Assembly: GCA_945862295.1 (NCBI GenBank)
Contig: CAMAXT010000007.1
Location: 1 to 54,637, forward strand
Source of the DNA: Pseudobacteriovorax antillogorgiicola
GTDB lineage: Bacteria; Bdellovibrionota_B; Oligoflexia; Oligoflexales; CAIYRB01
Length of the DNA: 54,637 bases
Reading direction: 5' to 3'
Positions 50,442 through 54,637 of the stretch are shown one piece after another. Numbering within the stretch: the stretch's first letter is position 1; each line of letters opens with the position of its first letter. Below the pieces are notes generated by a model. It saw nothing but the letters and a program-made list of their open reading frames with translations. It was not told where the DNA came from and ran no database searches. A program made the position numbers and the translations under genes.

Positions 50442-50517
50442 GGGCCGTTAGCTCAGTTGGTAGAGCAGTACACTTTTAATGTACGGGTCGATGGTTCGAG
50501 TCCATCACGGCTCACCA
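50442..50517 (+). tRNA. tRNA-Lys (anticodon TTT)
   Basis: 76 bases including an encoded CCA. The acceptor arms GGGCCGT / ACGGCTC pair, the D loop has AGTTGGTA, the anticodon loop is CTTTTAA, and the T loop GTTCGAGTC is standard. Confidence 0.96.
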
Positions 50518-50550
50518 GATTTATCTGGTTGGGAATTTTAGTTTTCTTGC

Positions 50551-50628
50551 GTCCCCATCGTCTAGCCTGGCCCAGGACACCGCCCTTTCACGGCGGCGAC
50601 GGGGGTTCAAATCCCCCTGGGGACGCCA
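50551..50628 (+). tRNA. tRNA-Glu (anticodon TTC)
   Basis: 78 bases with encoded CCA. Acceptor GTCCCCA / TGGGGAC, anticodon stem CCGCC/GGCGG with loop CTTTCAC, T arm GGGGGTTCAAATCCCCC. It lies 33 bases after tRNA-Lys and shares its promoter. Confidence 0.96.
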
Positions 50629-50650
50629 TTTTTTCGCCAAGCGAAAAAAT
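50629..50650 (+). terminator. A/T-flanked hairpin after tRNA-Glu
   Basis: TTTTTTCGC and GCGAAAAAA form a stem around CAA directly after the CCA end; it may guide 3' processing or stop transcription. Confidence 0.5.
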
Positions 50651-50688
50651 TCCCAAATTCCGAAAAACGAATATCGAAAAACAAAGAA

Positions 50689-50718
50689 AAACCCGCTACG
50701 AGCGGGTGTTTGGTTTTT
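50689..50718 (+). terminator. Rho-independent terminator of the tRNA unit
   Basis: ACCCGCT (50691-50697), ACG loop, AGCGGGT (50701-50707), followed by a T-rich run. Confidence 0.8.
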
Positions 50719-50874
50719 AGGGGAATGGGTGAGTGGTGATTGGGATCGCCTTTGGCGGTTTGTTGTTTGTCGGGATTCGGAATTGGGGGGGTGTTTGGTT
50801 TATGGGGCCGCGTGACATTTCATGTCGTTCGCGGAGATTTTAGGCTCGGAGTAGAACCTAGCTGGAGGTTTGAA

Positions 50875-51255
50875 TTGAGCTTTCTATTTGAAAAACTGGA
50901 TGTCTACAGTCGAGCATTGGATCTTATTGAGGATCTCGATGTTATCATCGAATCAATAAAAGGAAGATTTCCCGCTTCTCGACTCGATCAACTCACACGA
51001 GCATCTATGTCGATCCCGCTCAATATCGCTGAGGGCAGCGGAAGACATCGACCGTTAGAACGTGGACGTTTTTTTGTCATTGCTCGAGGGTCGGCTTTTG
51101 AATGTGTTGCGGTTTTGCAGATATTGCACCGGAAGAAGCTGATTTCAGAGATCGAATACACGAAGAGATATGGGGATATTCAGCGCGTTGCGAAGATGCT
51201 TTCCGGTTTGATCTCTCATACTGACAAAAAGGCGTTAGAAAAAGGGTTTAAATGA
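50875..51255 (+). CDS. Four-helix bundle protein (23S rRNA IVS family)
   Basis: 126 residues from a TTG at 50875, six bases after GGAGG; the frame is open upstream to 50740 but that part is not protein-like. The pattern FEKLDVYSRALDLIEDLDVI, LDQLTRASMSIPLNIAEGSGR and ARGSAFECVAVLQI is the signature of the four-helix bundle family first found inserted in 23S rRNA genes. Function unknown. Here it is free-standing beside tRNA genes. Confidence 0.85.
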   Translation: MSFLFEKLDVYSRALDLIEDLDVIIESIKGRFPASRLDQLTRASMSIPLNIAEGSGRHRPLERGRFFVIARGSAFECVAVLQILHRKKLISEIEYTKRYGDIQRVAKMLSGLISHTDKKALEKGFK

Positions 51256-51441
51256 TTCTAATTAAGGTAGCGCCATCAAAGATACCGAGAGAAATTTTCC
51301 TATGTTTTAATAAAGCCGATTTTGCATTGTCGGAGCTTAATCATAAGTTCGGAGATATTATCAGATACTCCTCGGGGAACCCGCCCTTAGGAGGAGAAGC
51401 ACATATAAAATTTTCAATCGTTACAACTCCAGTCCATAGAT

Positions 51442-52017
51442 TTAATTCTTCACAATGCGCCACGCAACCCCAAATGCAAAAGTCGTCAGGCTCAGGTCTT
51501 TGCTTTCGCCGGCGATTTTTTCTCGATCAAATCTCGACCTTGCTACCGTGAGGGATAAGGAAATATGTTTGAAAAGATTCTGTGCAGCGCGCATCCTAAC
51601 TTCTGGCGCGCCGAACGACCGACTGTTGTCTCCATCGTCGATCTCTAATGTTCTATTCCCAATACCGAGAAAAAAATCAGTATTGGTAGGAAAGGCGTAT
51701 CCAAAAAGAAAACCAGTCGCTTGCGACTCTATTTTGAGCGAATTCCCTTTAGTAAAACCAAAATCGGCCTGCTCTGCTTCACCAGATCCGTAACCGGCAG
51801 AGTCAAAATAAAACCCACCGAGGAAAGGTGATTTATTTTGATCAAAGGTGCCCACGATTTGTATTCTAAACATACCTGAGTCTTCGGTTTCAAGGTCACC
51901 ACCAAGCTGAGCTTTCTCAAGCGCGAGTCCGATGTCTGCGTAGCTACCTTCGGCGTTTGCTCTCGAAGAAAACGCGAAGACGAAAAGAAGAGGGAAAAAT
52001 TGTTTCAACGGGATCAC
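51442..52017 (-). CDS. Small outer-membrane beta-barrel-like protein
   Basis: 191 residues with a signal peptide ending SRANAEG. The mature part shows strand-like alternation (MFRIQIVGTF, FLGGFYFDSAGYGSG, GFLFGYAFPTNTDFFLGIGN, ISLSLTVARSRF, LTTFAFGVAWRIVKN), suited to an eight-stranded barrel. No family recognised. Downstream of the YndJ-like gene on the same strand with 87 bases between. Confidence 0.65.
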   Translation of the reverse strand: MIPLKQFFPLLFVFAFSSRANAEGSYADIGLALEKAQLGGDLETEDSGMFRIQIVGTFDQNKSPFLGGFYFDSAGYGSGEAEQADFGFTKGNSLKIESQATGFLFGYAFPTNTDFFLGIGNRTLEIDDGDNSRSFGAPEVRMRAAQNLFKHISLSLTVARSRFDREKIAGESKDLSLTTFAFGVAWRIVKN

Positions 52018-52104
52018 TCCTTAGTTATGTCTTCGAAAGAAAAGATGTTTGCTATTCTAGCACACCCGGTATTTTTATTCGTCTTTTCAAGACCAAGAGT
52101 AGAC

Positions 52105-52899
52105 TCACCCTCGGTCAAACTTTATTGCCAGAAAAAAACAAGGCACCGCAATAACCGCATTCATTACCCCATGTGTAACAACCATGGTCGGAATGCCGAG
52201 TATCACTTTAGGAAACCCAACCCAGAATTCATTTAAAACCGCTATTGCCATCGACAAAATAATCGACAAAAGACTGACCCCAGCCAAAAATTTAGAAAGC
52301 CTATACTCTTTCTTAACACTGTGTACGTAGTGTCCAATCAAAAAAGGCATCATTAAAGAGAAACCAATTACTCCGACCCTTTTAATATAAGGCACGCCAT
52401 CGATGCCAAACGCGACTAGCAAAAAGAACAGAAGCGATAAATAGCATCCCCATTGATAAATCTTGCTTACGTTAGATTTGCCCGACAGAAATGCTAAGCA
52501 ACCCACAAGTAACCATCCCAAGAAAGCACCGTGTAATGCTGCATAGAAGCTCCATTCCCTGCCATAACCAAGCAAGTTTAAATCGTAGACTCCCGCTACA
52601 AACCAGACCGAAGAGATCAAACTAAAGGCAAAGGGGATGTATTTGACGATGCTCTTTGGCGAGAAAAGTATCGCGCGGTTGCTTTTGAAGTAAAGAAAGA
52701 GACCATATACGCAGAATATCGGCCAAACAATAACTGTGTGCTCAACCCGGAGCACGACCCCGACCAACAGAATGATTAGTGAGGTAATATGGACAAATGA
52801 ATAGGTCTTAGATGCTTGCAGAAAAAAATACTTTGTCATAACTGGTGACAATATAAATGCCACGAACAGAAAAAAGTGTAGGAAAGAAATTTCTGCCAT
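52105..52899 (-). CDS. Multi-pass membrane protein, YndJ-like
   Basis: 264 residues from the ATG at 52899 (AGGT upstream); a GTG 13 codons earlier is possible. About eight hydrophobic helices. The C-terminal MVVTHGVMNAVIAVPCFF, with a His-Gly and Asn in the last helix, and YAALHGAFLGWLL resemble the YndJ family of Bacillus membrane proteins, whose role is unknown. No transporter motif is visible. Divergent from the CrtA-like gene. Confidence 0.6.
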   Translation of the reverse strand: MAEISFLHFFLFVAFILSPVMTKYFFLQASKTYSFVHITSLIILLVGVVLRVEHTVIVWPIFCVYGLFLYFKSNRAILFSPKSIVKYIPFAFSLISSVWFVAGVYDLNLLGYGREWSFYAALHGAFLGWLLVGCLAFLSGKSNVSKIYQWGCYLSLLFFLLVAFGIDGVPYIKRVGVIGFSLMMPFLIGHYVHSVKKEYRLSKFLAGVSLLSIILSMAIAVLNEFWVGFPKVILGIPTMVVTHGVMNAVIAVPCFFLAIKFDRG

Positions 52900-53077
52900 G
52901 AAAGTACCTAGTGCGCGAAGTTCAGATTGTAACTTCACTAATTCTAGTTGACTCTTATGGCAAATAGCAAAGAAACTAAACTACCACTTAAACTCAACCC
53001 ACCAGACCGGAGTTATTCCTATCAACGAGCCCAACGAAATATTTAGCTTCCACCTGGCAACAATCCCAGTTTTAGAT

Positions 53078-53725
53078 ATGCCGCGGTTCTTACTGTCTCA
53101 GATGCATAAAAAGGGCATTCCAGGTTTGAAACACTCGGAGAGCTTTGTGACGATGACTCTTGGTGAGTCCATAATCGCGCCTTCCAGATACAACTTTAAA
53201 ACCCTCGCTTTTTTTGCGTGGTGGAATGAAGAGCATTATCTTGACGAGTTTTTGCGACACCATGCTCTCAGCTTTCTTGATTTGGGATGGCATGTCAGGA
53301 TGAAGCTTTATCGGCGTTGGGGGGAAGTAAAAGAGCTGAGCAAGGCTTTCATTAACACTAATCTGACTGTTTTGGATAAGCCCGTCGTTGCAGTTACCCT
53401 CGCGAGATTGAATATTCTGCAAACTCACCGCTTTATCAAATGGGGTAAACCTGTGGAATGCCAAGTTCGGAGCCATAAAGGACAAGCCTTAGCACTTGCA
53501 GCTATTCGGCCAATAAACACCTTCTCTACTTTTAGTATTTGGAAGAATGAATCTGAAATGGTCAGCATGGTGCATGGGAGGAACAAGCTTGAGGATGGAG
53601 AGAGTCATAAACTGGCGATGGGCGAAAGATTTCGGAAAGACTTTCATCACGAATTTACAACCATGCGGTTTGTCCCGTTTAAAGAGGTCGGTGTTTGGAA
53701 CAAAAAATCAGACTGGAGCAAATAA
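53078..53725 (+). CDS. CrtA-like (spheroidene monooxygenase family) protein, start uncertain
   Basis: 215 residues from the ATG at 53078. PVVAVTLARLNI, FIKWGKPVECQVRSHKGQALALA, NTFSTFSIWKNESEMVSMVHG and a Glu-Phe-Thr-containing end match the pattern of CrtA-like heme or ferredoxin-dependent monooxygenases. The frame is open upstream to 52952 and reads FSFHLATIPVLD just before the ATG, which looks like the family's first strand, yet no ATG, GTG or TTG precedes it. The start may be non-standard or damaged. No carotenoid genes are nearby, so function is open. Confidence 0.5.
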   Translation: MPRFLLSQMHKKGIPGLKHSESFVTMTLGESIIAPSRYNFKTLAFFAWWNEEHYLDEFLRHHALSFLDLGWHVRMKLYRRWGEVKELSKAFINTNLTVLDKPVVAVTLARLNILQTHRFIKWGKPVECQVRSHKGQALALAAIRPINTFSTFSIWKNESEMVSMVHGRNKLEDGESHKLAMGERFRKDFHHEFTTMRFVPFKEVGVWNKKSDWSK

Positions 53726-53778
53726 AAATATCAGCTCCAAGTTGGAGCGGATAATCCTTATTAACTATGTTTCGGCGC

Positions 53779-54453
53779 TTAGTGTGTTGAGTTCGAAATG
53801 TCGATACGCAACAGATTCAACTCGTCCTCATTTGCTGGAGCGAGGTTTAGGTCACTGGAGTTAGCAGCTCCGAGGCAAACCAAGTTTTTGAAGTTACTGA
53901 CACGTGCAATCATATCTGTCAGAAGAAAAGCAGAAGGTGCACCGTTTGTGGTGCTTACGTGTGTGAAGCGAGGGCCTGTTTCGCCAGTGTGTGTTTCGCC
54001 AGTGTGACAACCGTTGCAGGACTGTAACGCGAAGAAGCGTAGTTTAGTATCTGTTTGCCCAGAGAACCAGGTGAATGATGCATCAGACTGGACGCCGAGG
54101 ACACTTTGAGTTCCTGTACCTACAGGAATCGTTGCTGGTATTTGACCATTGGCGGTATTGAATGCGCAAGTTTTTTTGTCGGTTGCGACTTTGCAGAGAA
54201 CGTTAGCAGAGAGCCAGTTTTTTAATGCTGCGTTGTTGTTGAGGGTTGTGTCGGGGTTATTTTTGACTGTTGTTAGAGTCAATACAGATGCGCCCGCCGT
54301 GTTGCGTGTCCGGATTATCTCGCGGAGTTGCCAAGGGCTTGAGAGGAACTCGTTAGTGCGAATCTGTGAGATTGCCGCTTGGGTACCGGTTGTGAATTTT
54401 TGCGCGGTGCGGTTTGCCCAAAACGATGTATTAAATCTTGGGAGACAAACCAC
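53779..54453 (-). CDS. C-terminal part of a secreted CxxCH protein, probably truncated
   Basis: 224 residues from a GTG, with no signal peptide although the content looks exported (Thr/Asn-rich, six cysteines). FALQSCNGCHTGETHTGET (about 141-159) has a CxxCH that could bind heme c. TTLNNNAALKNWLSAN and FNTSFWANRTAQKFTTGTQ read as interior sequence of a longer protein. The frame is open to 54543 without a convincing start. A 15-base tandem repeat lies just after CxxCH. I regard it as a 5'-truncated gene. Confidence 0.55.
   Translation of the reverse strand: MVCLPRFNTSFWANRTAQKFTTGTQAAISQIRTNEFLSSPWQLREIIRTRNTAGASVLTLTTVKNNPDTTLNNNAALKNWLSANVLCKVATDKKTCAFNTANGQIPATIPVGTGTQSVLGVQSDASFTWFSGQTDTKLRFFALQSCNGCHTGETHTGETGPRFTHVSTTNGAPSAFLLTDMIARVSNFKNLVCLGAANSSDLNLAPANEDELNLLRIDISNSTH
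53978..54007. repeat. Tandem 15-bp repeat inside the CxxCH gene
   Basis: GTTTCGCCAGTGTGT at 53978-53992 is followed directly by GTTTCGCCAGTGTGA. It is in frame and doubles the residues HTGET next to the CxxCH motif. Confidence 0.85.
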
Positions 54454-54462
54454 TTTGGACCA

Positions 54463-54613
54463 GCCACAAATCAGATTTGACCGCGTCGCAAAAGCGTTAA
54501 AATCAAAAAGTTGGTTCGGAAAAGAAAAGTGGCAAACGTCAACTCATCCATTCCCCGCAAAAAACCCCGATGCAATGACCTTTCACGTATTCAAACCAAA
54601 TTGGTTTAATTAA
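54463..54613 (+). pseudogene. 3' end of an unidentified plus-strand gene
   Basis: From about 54463 the plus strand reads PQIRFDRVAKALKSKSWFGK, then EKWQTSTHPFPAKNPDAM and ends in VFKPNWFN and TAA. This is protein-like (Trp, Phe, Pro and charged residues in natural spacing), whereas the same frame before about 54450 is antisense to the CxxCH gene. No start is visible. It looks like a gene end cut off at a junction; product unknown. Confidence 0.4.
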
Positions 54614-54637
54614 GACCGTCAAGGAATTCACATCGAA

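Noticed and set aside
50457-50720. Open frame across the two tRNA genes
   Set aside because: It consists of tRNA-Lys, tRNA-Glu and terminator sequence; the translation is not protein-like.
51252-51551. 99-codon frame after the four-helix bundle gene
   Set aside because: No ribosome site, composition not protein-like, and it runs antisense into the barrel gene.
53734-53748. GCTCC-AAGTT-GGAGC hairpin after the CrtA-like gene
   Set aside because: Five base pairs and no T run; not enough for a terminator call.

Overview
The window looks like chromosomal DNA of a Gram-negative bacterium from the Bdellovibrionota or a related former-deltaproteobacterial lineage. This rests on the mix of families (ribonuclease Y with YmdB, ScpA/ScpB, many signal-peptide and lipobox proteins, a TSP3-like Asp-rich tail, outer-membrane barrels, Pal) and on moderate base composition by eye. 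Taxon is inference; no rRNA is present. No CRISPR array, insertion sequence or prophage was seen.

Layout. 1-7156 (mostly minus): a partial outer-membrane porin-like gene, ymdB-rny, pal, then mpl-ldcA, a peptidoglycan-peptide recycling pair. 7234-13337: a DUF6165 gene, a membrane SpoIIE-type phosphatase with an altered metal site, an LTA-synthase-like membrane sulfatase, and a PLD-family lipoprotein. 13462-20445: ddl, a HAD hydrolase, lspA, a large Slt-type lytic transglycosylase, a small HTH protein with paired palindromic sites upstream, and queA. 20483-24387: an accessory stretch with secreted hypotheticals, a small membrane protein and an HNH nuclease gene, ending in a decayed M14-peptidase remnant. 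24388-29352 (minus): TPR lipoprotein, DUF4331, a hypothetical, a TonB-C lipoprotein, an M14 carboxypeptidase and a SprT-like protein. 29451-31673: one gene fusing LuxE-like and LuxC-like domains. 31824-37097 (plus): scpA-scpB-rluB-FAH-M55 peptidase-barrel protein, with scpB and rluB overlapping by 80 bp. 37151-41672: several lipoproteins of unknown role. 41700-50251 (minus): a molybdenum-cofactor operon (moaD, moaE, rhodanese, a mobA-moaA fusion, moaC, moaB/mogA, moeA) followed by an RGG-rich R3H RNA-binding protein and an SDR, and preceded by cls and a small gene. 50442-50628: tRNA-Lys and tRNA-Glu with a promoter. 50875-54637: a four-helix-bundle protein, a barrel protein, a YndJ-like membrane protein, a CrtA-like protein, and two gene 3' ends placed head to head.

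How the genes fit together. LdcA trims recycled muropeptides to the tripeptide that Mpl ligates to UDP-MurNAc. Ddl, Slt, the M14 carboxypeptidase and the M55 D-aminopeptidase make this window rich in cell-wall peptide chemistry. The Moco operon covers precursor formation, sulfuration and molybdenum insertion, but MoeB and a molybdate transporter are not in view. The best candidates for something poorly described are the LuxE-LuxC fusion with no luciferase, the MobA-MoaA fusion with an embedded rhodanese, the R3H/RGG protein attached to the Moco operon, and the SpoIIE-like protein with Arg in place of a metal-binding Asp.
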